A stretch of DNA of 64,000 nt, taken from assembly GCF_900130125.1 (NCBI RefSeq), contig NZ_FQXY01000011.1:682001-746000 (forward strand), in the 5' to 3' direction. Made by a program: the position numbers and the translations under genes. The stretch's first letter is position 1; every line of letters starts with the position of its first letter. This document shows positions 17,026 through 25,951 of this stretch, one piece after another. The stretch is from Bacteroides congonensis (lineage in GTDB: Bacteria > Bacteroidota > Bacteroidia > Bacteroidales > Bacteroidaceae). The notes under the pieces were generated by a model. It was not told the DNA's origin. It did not search any database and was given only the letters and a program-made list of their open reading frames with translations.

Positions 17026-19455
17026 TTAATAAGCTTCAATTTCATCAATCCACAACTCGGCAGGAATAATCTCCGGCCCATTGTTCTTTTCAAAATCAAT
17101 GCCGTTACGCAACTTGCCACCACTCTGTATTTTCACTTTCAGGAAGGTAGCCTGAGCCGGTTCGAATTCGATAGAATCAGTGAAAGCGATTCTTCCGGTT
17201 TGCGGATAATCATGCTTCAGCTCTTTCTGTGCTATCTGCGTATATTGTTTTCCGTCAGCCGAGACCTCTACGGCAACTCCGCCGGCAGGAAGCATCCTCA
17301 TGGCAGGATTAAATAAAGAGCCAAAAACAACTTTGCTTACCTGGGTCGGTCGGTTCAAATTAACAATGAACTCCAAGTCTTTCCCCTCAGTGATAGCGAA
17401 ACTGCTCCATGGATTATATGAAGCATTGTTTCCCCGTTTGCCATTCGTTAATCCGAAGGTAGTCTTGTCAGCTCCCATTACATCGTTCTCGTCGAAAATG
17501 TCGCCCGTCCATCCCATTTTGTAATTGACAGTAAACGGTTTTCCTGCCAGTAAATTGCCATATAATGGCTTGTGGGTAACCTTGTCCAGCATCTTACCGT
17601 CCTTGAAGGCAGCAGCCTTCAGGTCAATATTCCCTTCGAGTACGAAAGGCTGCTCATACAGAGTAGAAGTTGAGGTAGGTTCACTGCCGTCCGTTGTATA
17701 TCGGATTTCCGCATTCGGATAGAAAGATTCCAAAAGTACCATTAAAGGGCCGTTTTCATCAGCATGCGTATTTACATTTACGTTGAAAAAATTGCGGCAA
17801 GGTTTCGTATTCATTATTTCCAGACGCTCGAACACCGTGACCATACGTTCGCAGAAATTTTTCCAGTCCTTGTTGGCATCCAGTGTCCAGCCTGTTTCTG
17901 CGATAGCCATCGCACGAGGGAAAGCCTGATAATCTGTACGGTCGGAAGTTTTCATATATTCTCTCCAGAGATTCCCCTGCATGCCAATCACGTGTTTCTT
18001 TACCAACTCGTCGGCATCGTCCGGGACAGGATTATAGCTATATGTCTTTTTCAGAGTCGTATATCCGCCGATGGTAGTCGGAGCAATAGCCGGATCTTCC
18101 TGATAAAAATCCAGATAAGCATATGGCATCGGAGTCATAATGGCATTATGCCCTGCTTTGGCAGCGTTCAGCCCGCCTTCTACACCACGCCATGACATGA
18201 CGGTGGCATTCGGTGCCAGTCCGCCTTCCAAAATTTCATCCCAACCGATGATGTTACGTCCTTTGCCGTTCAGGTATTTCTCCATACGAGTCACGAAATA
18301 ACTCTGCAATTTATCTTCTTTGCTATGCTTCACGCCATCCACTTTGCTCGGAGTCACATCGTCCTTCAAGCCTAGCTGACGGATTAACTGCTGACAGAAA
18401 GCACTGTTCTTCCAGGCAGTCTTGGGACATTCGTCACCGCCGATATGAATGTATTCGCTGGGGAAGAGTTCCACTACCTCATCCATTACCCCTTCAAAGA
18501 ATTTGAAAGTCGTTTCGCTCGGGCAGAATACCTGTTCGAATACGCCCCATGTAGGAGATACCTTATACGTCTGCGTAGAATCACAAGACAGCTCCGGATA
18601 GGAAGCGAGGGCAGCCAACGCATGTCCCGGCATTTCTATTTCGGGGATAACATTGATATACTTGCTTGCGGCATAAGCTACTACATCTTTGATTTGTTCC
18701 TGCGTGTAATATCCGCCATGCTCTTCTCCGTCAAATACTTGCGGATAGTTTACATAATAATAATCTACCAACGTCTTTTCACGCTTGGAACCGATTTCCG
18801 TTAGTTTCGGATATTTCTTTATTTCGATTCTCCAACCCTGATCGTCTGTCAGATGCCAGTGGAAAGTGTTCATCTTATTCATGGCCAGTTGGTCGATGAA
18901 CTTATAAATATAGTCTATCGGTACATAATGGCGGCAAACGTCCAGCATCAGTCCGCGATAAACAAAACGGGGAGCATCTTCTATTTCTACGGCAGGAACT
19001 GACCAGTCCGCTTTTTTATCCAGTTGTTTTCCGTAGATGGCAGTAGGGAGAAGTTGGAAAAGGGTTTGCACTCCATAGAAAAATCCATTCGGCTGAGAGG
19101 CAGTCACTGTGATGAGGTTGGAAGTGACGGAAAGTTTATACCCCTCTTTCGGCATACCTTTCTCCATGACGAAACAGATAGCCTGTTTGCCGTCTGCGCT
19201 ATCAGCTTCTTTTAAAGTAATTCCTGCTGTCAGTTTCAACCGTCCGGCCAGACTGTCGGCAATGTCTTTCACTTCGGGAGCATCGGGCGGAACAACCAGC
19301 CTGACTTTGTTGCTTAACTCGAAACGCCCTTCCCTCGGGATAATTTGATTGGGTTTGGGAACGATGTTGTACTCGTTCGCCGCCTCTTTTGGCTTTTGAC
19401 AACTGGGGGTAATCATCAGCAAAGACAAAAGAAGAAGAGAAATACTTTTCTTCAT
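17026..19455 (-). CDS. GH20 beta-N-acetylhexosaminidase lipoprotein
   Basis: The start is the ATG giving MKKSISLLLL, not the TTG two codons upstream. The lipobox is LMITPSC. Domains in order: GH20b N-terminal alpha/beta domain (about 30-160), GH20 TIM barrel (about 165-520) with the acid/base pair in HIGGDE (Asp341-Glu342), a chitobiase-C/Fn3-like segment (RYTTDGSEPT, about 575-640), and a discoidin/F5-F8C-like carbohydrate-binding domain at the end. It removes terminal beta-linked GlcNAc or GalNAc from the non-reducing end. Facing the GH18 locus across a terminator, it likely works on the same glycans. It has its own promoter box. Confidence 0.92.
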   Translation of the reverse strand: MKKSISLLLLSLLMITPSCQKPKEAANEYNIVPKPNQIIPREGRFELSNKVRLVVPPDAPEVKDIADSLAGRLKLTAGITLKEADSADGKQAICFVMEKGMPKEGYKLSVTSNLITVTASQPNGFFYGVQTLFQLLPTAIYGKQLDKKADWSVPAVEIEDAPRFVYRGLMLDVCRHYVPIDYIYKFIDQLAMNKMNTFHWHLTDDQGWRIEIKKYPKLTEIGSKREKTLVDYYYVNYPQVFDGEEHGGYYTQEQIKDVVAYAASKYINVIPEIEMPGHALAALASYPELSCDSTQTYKVSPTWGVFEQVFCPSETTFKFFEGVMDEVVELFPSEYIHIGGDECPKTAWKNSAFCQQLIRQLGLKDDVTPSKVDGVKHSKEDKLQSYFVTRMEKYLNGKGRNIIGWDEILEGGLAPNATVMSWRGVEGGLNAAKAGHNAIMTPMPYAYLDFYQEDPAIAPTTIGGYTTLKKTYSYNPVPDDADELVKKHVIGMQGNLWREYMKTSDRTDYQAFPRAMAIAETGWTLDANKDWKNFCERMVTVFERLEIMNTKPCRNFFNVNVNTHADENGPLMVLLESFYPNAEIRYTTDGSEPTSTSTLYEQPFVLEGNIDLKAAAFKDGKMLDKVTHKPLYGNLLAGKPFTVNYKMGWTGDIFDENDVMGADKTTFGLTNGKRGNNASYNPWSSFAITEGKDLEFIVNLNRPTQVSKVVFGSLFNPAMRMLPAGGVAVEVSADGKQYTQIAQKELKHDYPQTGRIAFTDSIEFEPAQATFLKVKIQSGGKLRNGIDFEKNNGPEIIPAELWIDEIEAY

Positions 19456-19496
19456 GGTCAATAATGTGTGTTAAGTTATAAATAAATTTGACAGGA

Positions 19497-19528
19497 CAAA
19501 TGTACTTGTTTAAATGATAAGTTCCAAT
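19497..19528 (-). promoter_or_regulatory. Promoter of the GH20 gene
   Basis: The minus strand reads TACATTTG (forward 19497-19504) as an exact -7 box, with ATTG (forward 19525-19528) 20 bases upstream as a three-of-four -33 match. The leader to the ATG is about 35 nt. Confidence 0.55.
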
Positions 19529-19542
19529 TATATGGAAATAAA

Positions 19543-19568
19543 AAAAGCCGGGATTGATTCCGGCTTTT
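19543..19568 (-). terminator. Terminator of the protease-like SusC/SusD operon
   Basis: AAAAGCCGG (19543-19551) pairs perfectly with CCGGCTTTT (19560-19568) around an 8-base loop. In the minus direction the stem runs straight into a T tract. It lies 46 bp after the stop of the last gene of the leftward operon. Confidence 0.85.
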
Positions 19569-19614
19569 AGTTAAAGTTTTAGATTAACATAGTTATGTAA
19601 TTTAAGAGAGATGT

Positions 19615-20910
19615 TTATTTCAAGAGTTGTTCTTCAATAATCTGTACATACTTTTCCGGAGTAGCTCCGACCTCGACGATAGGCTTGCCACCCACCGGAA
19701 TAAAGAAAAGAGTCGGCAATGCCTGTATTCCGAAATGTTTGCACAAGTCTTTCTCTTTATCCGCATTCACTTTGTAGAACATGACTTTGCCCTTATACTT
19801 TTCAGCCAGTTCTTCCATTTTCGGAAGCAGTCTCATGCAAGGACCGCACCAAGTTGCCCAAAAGTCGATGACCACGGGCTTGTCTCCATTATAAACGAAA
19901 TCATTGCCTGTCCGGTAATCAAAAATATGTTCCAGAAAGAATTGGCGGGTAATCGGGTTCATCTTGCCGTTTTCTATTTTGACTTCCGTTACTTTTGCTT
20001 CCGATTCGGGGATAGGAGTCAGGTCAAATGGTTGGAAATATATTTTCTGGTGAATATAGTCTATAGACAGAAGCCCATACTCCAGTAGCTTCTTTCCTAG
20101 AACAGAATGTTTCAGAGACGGATTTTTTACGGCAAAGGTGTTTTCTATTTTTGTTTTTACAAACGTCGTTTCAGGTAGATTCAGACTTTCCTCTTCCTGT
20201 GTTGCTTCCTTATATCCGATTGAAACTTTCTGTGGAGTTCCTTTCGGATAGAGTATACTCCACTCGTTGAAGTCTTTTTCAGCGAGGTTAATCAATCCGT
20301 CGCTCCATGTATCTAAAATAGTGGAAATTGTTTTATTTTGAATCGATATCGAACATACGATACCTAACCCCGTTACCAATTCAAAATTTTCTCTATAATT
20401 TAGTCTCATGTATGATGGTCGGTATGGCTGAGTTATAGTAATTGTTTTTCGTTGCATATCAATCGTCAATACGGAAGTTCGGAACACTGCAGAATTCAAT
20501 ATTCCCATTACTCCCAGTTTGCGTAGATAAGGTTCATCTTCTAATATGAATGTTGGCAGATTATTGCTGAATATGTTGTTCCCAATAGTTAGGGTTCCTA
20601 TCTCATAGACTTTTTTTACAGGAACCTGTTTGAATTTGAAATCTTGATAACTTCCAAAACTGCTGGTATTCTCCGTGTTAATTCTCAGTTTATTGACGGC
20701 TTCCGGAAGTAATGCATTATGTCCTGCCAAATCGAGTACGAAATTTGCTGTTTCACCATTTACGTTGGCTTCTATGATAATCTTTCCATCGATTGTTTTA
20801 AATGGAATGATTTCCGTCATACTGTTCTGTGTTTGCGCTTTGATACCTGAAATTAAACAAAAAGCAATCAAACATATATATATTTTCATTATCATATTTC
20901 TTAAATTCAT
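19615..20910 (-). CDS. Degenerate aspartic-protease-like domain fused to a thioredoxin domain, secreted
   Basis: The 431-residue protein has a signal peptide ending near ISGIKAQ (ATGs five and seven codons in are alternative starts). Residues 30-310 have the two-lobed retropepsin-like layout of Bacteroides aspartyl-protease family proteins, but the catalytic D-T-G triplets are altered: the first is D60-L-A-G and the second DTWSDG, so proteolysis is doubtful. Residues 325-431 are a thioredoxin fold with FWATWCGPCMRLLPKM and the cis-proline loop ALPTLFF, an intact CxxC. The protein probably acts on disulfides in the periplasm. It closes the operon and is a paralogue of the gene 13 bp upstream, which has intact motifs but no thioredoxin domain. 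Confidence 0.75.
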   Translation of the reverse strand: MNLRNMIMKIYICLIAFCLISGIKAQTQNSMTEIIPFKTIDGKIIIEANVNGETANFVLDLAGHNALLPEAVNKLRINTENTSSFGSYQDFKFKQVPVKKVYEIGTLTIGNNIFSNNLPTFILEDEPYLRKLGVMGILNSAVFRTSVLTIDMQRKTITITQPYRPSYMRLNYRENFELVTGLGIVCSISIQNKTISTILDTWSDGLINLAEKDFNEWSILYPKGTPQKVSIGYKEATQEEESLNLPETTFVKTKIENTFAVKNPSLKHSVLGKKLLEYGLLSIDYIHQKIYFQPFDLTPIPESEAKVTEVKIENGKMNPITRQFFLEHIFDYRTGNDFVYNGDKPVVIDFWATWCGPCMRLLPKMEELAEKYKGKVMFYKVNADKEKDLCKHFGIQALPTLFFIPVGGKPIVEVGATPEKYVQIIEEQLLK

Positions 20911-20923
20911 TTTGTTTTAAAGC

Positions 20924-22081
20924 CTATCTTTCCTTTTTGATTTCTATTTTTTTCTCCTGATTGTCCTTTTTGACAATAATATATCCTGTATTTCCGGGAA
21001 TAGCGTTCATTATCTCTTCTACAGCAATCTGGCTCATCGGACAGTTTTTTAGTGAGGTTCCGTTAATGTTGACTATTTGGTCACCGAAAGATACCTGATT
21101 TTTCATACTATCCCATATCGTCGTGATTTCAAATCGCTCGTTGCGTGGTAATATACTCACATTCCAAAGGACAGGTCCTCCGTCCATATCGGTTTTTTCT
21201 TTATCAAACGGGAGAAAGAAGAAACGTTTACGCATATAGTCTATAATCACTTTCCCGTATTTTAGTAAATCTATTCCTAAAATTGTTTCGTTCATTACAC
21301 TTGTCGTACAGCCTACGTTTGTGAATTCCTTATCCATAATACGGATAGAAGGTATATTCAGTTTTATGATTTCTACAGGACTTCCCAATCCGGTTAATCC
21401 GGCAGATACAATGCCATGTGCATGATTAATTTCTTTAATACCAGTTATACTGTTATAGTCTTTCATTGAATATAACAGAAAACCTTCGGCACCGGTATCA
21501 AACAAGACTTTAAGTGTCTGTTCTCCTTGATTGACTGTGATAAATGAATGATATTCCGTTTCGTCTAAGAGAGGGATTCCATCTGTAATTTTCAATCTCT
21601 CCGGACGATAGGGATAGTTGATGACTATGATACTATTACGTGAATCGAATGTTATTACAGATTGTGCGAATGCATCTCCGCCGAGAATCCCGGCAACTCC
21701 TAAATCGGTGAAAAAAGGGTCTTTAGGCAGTACCATTGTTTTTAATTGCTTGATGTGGTAGCTGTTGCCTATGGATACGTTGGGAACATAAGCTTCTTGA
21801 TAGTTTTGTCCCTGTCCGTTCACGTCAGAAACACGCATATATCCTGCGGCTGTGGCCTGCATCTCAAGGGCTATATCGTAGGTAGTTCCTGTTCTTCCGC
21901 CGGTGTCGACAATATATTTCGTTTTAACGCCATTAACTGTGACAGGAATAATAATTTTATCATGTACCAATTCATAAGGAATAGTGTCGCAAACCTTATT
22001 TGGGATTTGCGACATACATTCCTTACTATAGGTTAGGAATAATAGCAGCCACAAACCGGTGAGTATCTCCGCTCTCTTCAT
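20924..22081 (-). CDS. Secreted retropepsin-like aspartyl protease with C-terminal PDZ domain
   Basis: I use the ATG giving MKRAEILTGLWLL, which supplies a signal peptide and lies 16 bp after the preceding stop; a longer frame would run into that gene. About 385 residues. Both lobes carry a catalytic triplet: YIVDTGGRTG near residue 57 and VLFDTGAEGF near 185, each with the downstream hydrophobic-Gly strand (GVAGILGGDAF; ETILGIDLLKYG). The last 90 residues form a PDZ-like domain (FGDQIVNINGTSL). It should cleave or bind peptides in the periplasm. Compared with its neighbour, the active site here is complete. Confidence 0.78.
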   Translation of the reverse strand: MKRAEILTGLWLLLFLTYSKECMSQIPNKVCDTIPYELVHDKIIIPVTVNGVKTKYIVDTGGRTGTTYDIALEMQATAAGYMRVSDVNGQGQNYQEAYVPNVSIGNSYHIKQLKTMVLPKDPFFTDLGVAGILGGDAFAQSVITFDSRNSIIVINYPYRPERLKITDGIPLLDETEYHSFITVNQGEQTLKVLFDTGAEGFLLYSMKDYNSITGIKEINHAHGIVSAGLTGLGSPVEIIKLNIPSIRIMDKEFTNVGCTTSVMNETILGIDLLKYGKVIIDYMRKRFFFLPFDKEKTDMDGGPVLWNVSILPRNERFEITTIWDSMKNQVSFGDQIVNINGTSLKNCPMSQIAVEEIMNAIPGNTGYIIVKKDNQEKKIEIKKER

Positions 22082-22097
22082 ATCATTTTTTTGTAAT

Positions 22098-23798
22098 TTA
22101 CATTTTTTCTGCTTCCAGAATAGCTTGATAGGCATTGACGATACCTCCCGAGATACATAAGTCATCAAAAAGAAATAAGTCTTGTGAGGGTCTGTCGTCT
22201 ACTCGGATTCCTTTTTCAACTTCTATTCCTTTACGTGAAGTAACACTTTTTATCAGGATATCACGGATTTGCGAGCCGGTAAGCTTAGGGAAGTAAGACT
22301 TTATGAGGGCGGCTACTCCGGCTACGGTAACTGCTGCCAGCTCGTCTCCTGTTCCTTTCCTGTAGGTGTCTCCCGTGTATGTAGAATATATATCTGTTCC
22401 CGGAGCATAGATATCCAGTGCGTTTGCCCCATAATTTGTATTCATAACCGGATTTCCTTTCTTGTCGGAAGAAGCGACTACCATAAGGTTGGTGAGTTCT
22501 TTGTCTTTGCTCATTTTCCGATTCGGAAAAAATTCTACTTTGTCCATATCGACGGAAGTGTTCCATGCAGGAACTATCACTATGGCTCCTTTATTTTCCG
22601 CTTCTTTTAATTCACTCACTATCCATTGTTTCTGTTCTTCAGGATATAGTATATTCTGTTCAGGTAATACAATTACGTCTGCTCCGTGGCTGACAGCATA
22701 ACGGATGGCCAATGCCATATCTTTCAGATAGGGTTCCCCTTCTCCAGTGCAGATACGCAGCGTCATGATTTCTGCATGATCGGCAATACCATTGCTCCCC
22801 TTTCCGTTGTCACGCTTGGCGGCGATAATTCCTGCTTTCATAACGTTGGTAGCAGCATCAGATGTAAGTAATATGTTGTTTCCGTAATGATTATCATTAA
22901 TGTCCAAAGGATTATCACCTATAACTGCTTGTCGATTGTCTGTGCCATATTGTGCCAGTGCTTTTTCATAATTGGCTTTGGCTGTCTCTACACTTCTTTT
23001 GCCCATATTCTGGTATACAGGCTCCCATTTATCAGTATTATATAGGCTGAAGTAGTAAGCCGTACAAACAAAGGCGACTTCAGAAAGGCTGTCCCTTTCG
23101 GCTTTAGGGTCGTAGCAACTTTGAAACTCTTCCACTGTTAGTTCTTTTCCCGGAAAGCGCTGTTTCATGTCCCTGTTAAATTTTTCAACGTATTCTTCGA
23201 TGACATAAGATAGTTGAAGTCCTCCGTAAGCACCCCCGATTCTGGATTCTGGTATTACTTTGTATCGATAGTAATTATATTCCTCCATATTTTCCGGTGC
23301 AGGAACTTCCTGACGTTTTCCATTGATGACTTTATAATACTTTTTTCCATCAAAGATATAGTCGCCATACGTATCTTTTAGGCGGAAGAATTCGCGTTCT
23401 CCTTCTCTAGTCAAGGATTCCACTACCTGTCCATCTTTGCCTCCAATAAAGTTCCAGCCATTGATGTCATCAGTCAATCCATTTTTATCATCATCTTTTT
23501 GATTTAATTTTTCTTTGGGGTTAACCCATATAGCTTGTTTCAGGTCTTCGTGCTCCACGTCCATTCCGGTGCCGATTAATGCGACGATGGGTCTTTTCTT
23601 GGGTTTCTTTTTGTTGGTGTTCAAGTATTCATAGGCTTTGTTAACTTCAGCGCCATATACACTGTCTCTGTCAAAAGAACAGTTGTACCAGTCCAGTTCG
23701 GATTGTTTCTTTTGTTTTTCAATTTTTTGTTTTACTAACTGAGCTGATACGGTACCACAAATAAGGCAGTATGAGATAAAAAATATAAGTTTCTTCAT
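22098..23798 (-). CDS. Subtilase-fold (S8) protein lacking the catalytic triad; pseudopeptidase
   Basis: The 566-residue protein has a signal peptide (GTVSAQ) and the full subtilase frame of Bacteroidota S8 peptidases. Each catalytic position is changed. The Asp motif (normally DTG/DSG) is LIGTGMDVEHEDL with Gly76. The His motif (normally HGTHVAG) is TNVMKAGII near 317-325, with no His. The Ser motif (GTSMAAP) is GDELAAVTVAG with Glu in place of Ser. The oxyanion-type Asn region (VPAWN) remains. The gene is full length and open, in an operon with SusC/SusD, so it is probably a peptide-binding protein rather than a decayed gene. Confidence 0.8.
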   Translation of the reverse strand: MKKLIFFISYCLICGTVSAQLVKQKIEKQKKQSELDWYNCSFDRDSVYGAEVNKAYEYLNTNKKKPKKRPIVALIGTGMDVEHEDLKQAIWVNPKEKLNQKDDDKNGLTDDINGWNFIGGKDGQVVESLTREGEREFFRLKDTYGDYIFDGKKYYKVINGKRQEVPAPENMEEYNYYRYKVIPESRIGGAYGGLQLSYVIEEYVEKFNRDMKQRFPGKELTVEEFQSCYDPKAERDSLSEVAFVCTAYYFSLYNTDKWEPVYQNMGKRSVETAKANYEKALAQYGTDNRQAVIGDNPLDINDNHYGNNILLTSDAATNVMKAGIIAAKRDNGKGSNGIADHAEIMTLRICTGEGEPYLKDMALAIRYAVSHGADVIVLPEQNILYPEEQKQWIVSELKEAENKGAIVIVPAWNTSVDMDKVEFFPNRKMSKDKELTNLMVVASSDKKGNPVMNTNYGANALDIYAPGTDIYSTYTGDTYRKGTGDELAAVTVAGVAALIKSYFPKLTGSQIRDILIKSVTSRKGIEVEKGIRVDDRPSQDLFLFDDLCISGGIVNAYQAILEAEKM

Positions 23799-23829
23799 TG
23801 TAAGATAAGTTGATATTTATATACTTGGA

Positions 23830-24843
23830 TTAATTTCTGGCTTTTAATATGGCTTTGCGTACTTGTTCCCCGCGGACGTTACGTGCTATTAGTTTTCCCT
23901 CTTTATCAATGACTACAAGGAAAGGAATGGCATAAAAACCATAGGCAGTCTGAATGGCACTTGGAGTTTTTTCACTTTTAGGAAACCCCGTTTTGTCCCA
24001 CAGCATTACCCAGGGAAGTTTTTCTTCGTCCAGCATCTTTTTCCACTTAGTTTGGCTATCATCTAGTGATACACTGATGAACTCCAAATCGTCTGCTTTC
24101 AGCTCATTATATATTTTCAGCATACTCCGCATTTCCTTACGACAAGGACCACACCAGGATGCACAGAAATCCAAAACGACAATTTTGCCGCGAAAGTCTT
24201 TTAAACTGACCTTCTGGTCATTGATATTTGTGAAAGTAAAGTCTGGACATTCTGCACCAACAATTTGATGGGAGAGGATTTTAACTCTTTCTATTAGCCA
24301 ACCGGCAGATAAAGAATTTCGTTCATCATTGGGAATCATATCCAATAATTTCTTATTGGAGTAATAGTCATTTACATTGGCCAGATAAGCGAGCGCGGCT
24401 ATCATACCGGATGACAGTTGTGCGTTGACCGGAAGGGAGACGGTTGCTTTGTCTGGGTCTTTCTCTGTGGGCAAATATTCTTGCAGAGTGAGGAAGGCGT
24501 CAATGCCTTTAAATGACAGGGAGCTTTGCTCGGGATTTGTCTCATCATAGTAGCCGTTGATACACACTTCGTGGTTCTCGAAATATATTTTTTCTTCCGT
24601 TTTTCCAATCCGCAACGTGTAGACATCAGGTTGAATCAGCTTCTGTTCTGTGGCAAACTCTTTATTGGGTTGGAGAGAACAACTCAGAATAAGTGTTCCG
24701 TTCAGGTCTTCCACTTGCAAAGTAGTAGGTTTTAGTATTCTTAACTTACCTTTAATTTGTAGTCCATCTTTGCACCACGAATTTGCCGTGGTACATAAGA
24801 TGGATGAGAAGAATAAAATGAAAAGTTTCTTGGTTGATATCAT
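23830..24843 (-). CDS. TlpA/ResA-like thiol-disulfide oxidoreductase, secreted
   Basis: The start giving MISTKKLFILFF is chosen; longer frames overlap the gene before. About 337 residues: a signal peptide, a DUF4369-like N-terminal beta region (GKLRILKPTTLQVEDLNGT), a helical middle, and a TlpA-like thioredoxin domain with FCASWCGPCRKEM and the cis-Pro region YAIPFLVVIDKEG. Such proteins are common beside SusC/SusD pairs in Bacteroides and probably reduce or shuffle disulfides of imported or secreted proteins in the periplasm. Two CxxC proteins in one operon suggest cysteine-bearing substrates. Confidence 0.82.
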   Translation of the reverse strand: MISTKKLFILFFSSILCTTANSWCKDGLQIKGKLRILKPTTLQVEDLNGTLILSCSLQPNKEFATEQKLIQPDVYTLRIGKTEEKIYFENHEVCINGYYDETNPEQSSLSFKGIDAFLTLQEYLPTEKDPDKATVSLPVNAQLSSGMIAALAYLANVNDYYSNKKLLDMIPNDERNSLSAGWLIERVKILSHQIVGAECPDFTFTNINDQKVSLKDFRGKIVVLDFCASWCGPCRKEMRSMLKIYNELKADDLEFISVSLDDSQTKWKKMLDEEKLPWVMLWDKTGFPKSEKTPSAIQTAYGFYAIPFLVVIDKEGKLIARNVRGEQVRKAILKARN

Positions 24844-24880
24844 AGAAATATATTTAAATAATAATCGCACAGTAGAAGGG

Positions 24881-25915
24881 TTACCAATCGAATCCCGCCC
24901 AAGGATCGTCATCGTCTCCGCTATCGTTTCCCGGTATCTCAGGATGAGGCTGAATATCCCAGTCATCCGGACCTTTAGCCATGGCTTCCAAATCAATTCC
25001 GTAATTGTCTTTCATATAGTTGCGTACGAAGGCGAATTTTTCGATAATAAGTGGGAATTGACTGTATTTTTCGTTACTTTCGGACACTGTATAAAGCAAA
25101 GATAGTAAGGCATATCCGGCAAATGTCGCTTCCCGGGTCGGGTTACTGCCGTCATATTCTTCATTCAGCATGAATTTAGTTGTGTTTACAGTACCCGGAA
25201 ATCCTCTGTTTAAGTGGAAATTAGGACTGTCTGTTTCCCAAAAATTGAATGATATGGGGGACACATAATCCAAGCCGCGGTTGAATTCATCGGGAATGGA
25301 AATAAGTCTTTTCTCTACAGCAGCCTTGATGATATTACCGAGAATCATTTTCCGACGTTGGCTGAACGTTGTTTGGGCGTCTGGTATAATATATTTGTCG
25401 GTCATTTCTGCCTGGGGTCCGAACAAACAAGTGCTCCAATAATCCAAACCATTAGTGATTTCGTGCATGGCGTTATTTTGTTTAATGACAATTGTTCCCC
25501 AAGGGATTTCCAGTGCTATATGCACATTATAAGCCATATACCAATATAACGGTAGTAGCTTATTTGTGACCTTTTTGCATTTTTTGTTATTGAGGTAAGC
25601 GAATACATGTTTCTTCATGAATTCCGTATAGAATTTCGCCATTTCATCGCTGATACACCCTTCTCCTTTATAGTTTGTGGATGCACCTCCCGTCCAGCTA
25701 CGGTTGAAATCTTCGTCTTGCAAGTCTTTATAAATCAGATAAACACCGAAATCTTTTTGTATTTGTGCGATGTCGTTATCCCAGCTATTTGTTCCTTGGG
25801 GAACTTTAAAACGCAATTCGATGCCTCCTTCTGTGGGAGTAAGTGCATCTTCTTCATAGCATGAAGTGAATGCAATACAAGTGAGTAGTCCCCATAATAA
25901 ATATATATTTCTCAT
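24881..25915 (-). CDS. Lipoprotein of unknown function in SusC/SusD operon
   Basis: The 344-residue product starts with a lipoprotein signal (AFTSC, Cys19). The middle (DFGVYLIYKDLQ, then a helical MAKFYTEFMKKHVFAYLN and a strand LLPLYWYMAYNV) is laid out like the putative zinc-peptidase lipoproteins often found in this operon position, but no HExxH motif is present, so I do not call it a peptidase. The C-terminus is acidic (DSGDDDDPW). The gene lies between SusD and the TlpA-like gene with gaps of 36-37 bp. A surface substrate-binding role is the simplest guess. Confidence 0.6.
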   Translation of the reverse strand: MRNIYLLWGLLTCIAFTSCYEEDALTPTEGGIELRFKVPQGTNSWDNDIAQIQKDFGVYLIYKDLQDEDFNRSWTGGASTNYKGEGCISDEMAKFYTEFMKKHVFAYLNNKKCKKVTNKLLPLYWYMAYNVHIALEIPWGTIVIKQNNAMHEITNGLDYWSTCLFGPQAEMTDKYIIPDAQTTFSQRRKMILGNIIKAAVEKRLISIPDEFNRGLDYVSPISFNFWETDSPNFHLNRGFPGTVNTTKFMLNEEYDGSNPTREATFAGYALLSLLYTVSESNEKYSQFPLIIEKFAFVRNYMKDNYGIDLEAMAKGPDDWDIQPHPEIPGNDSGDDDDPWAGFDW

Positions 25916-25951
25916 ATTTGTTTCTTTTTAAAATTACTGAATTTATTAGCG

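Noticed and set aside
22098..23798. Active serine protease
   Set aside because: None of the Asp, His and Ser catalytic positions is conserved.
24881..25915. Zinc metallopeptidase lipoprotein
   Set aside because: Layout is reminiscent but there is no HExxH motif.
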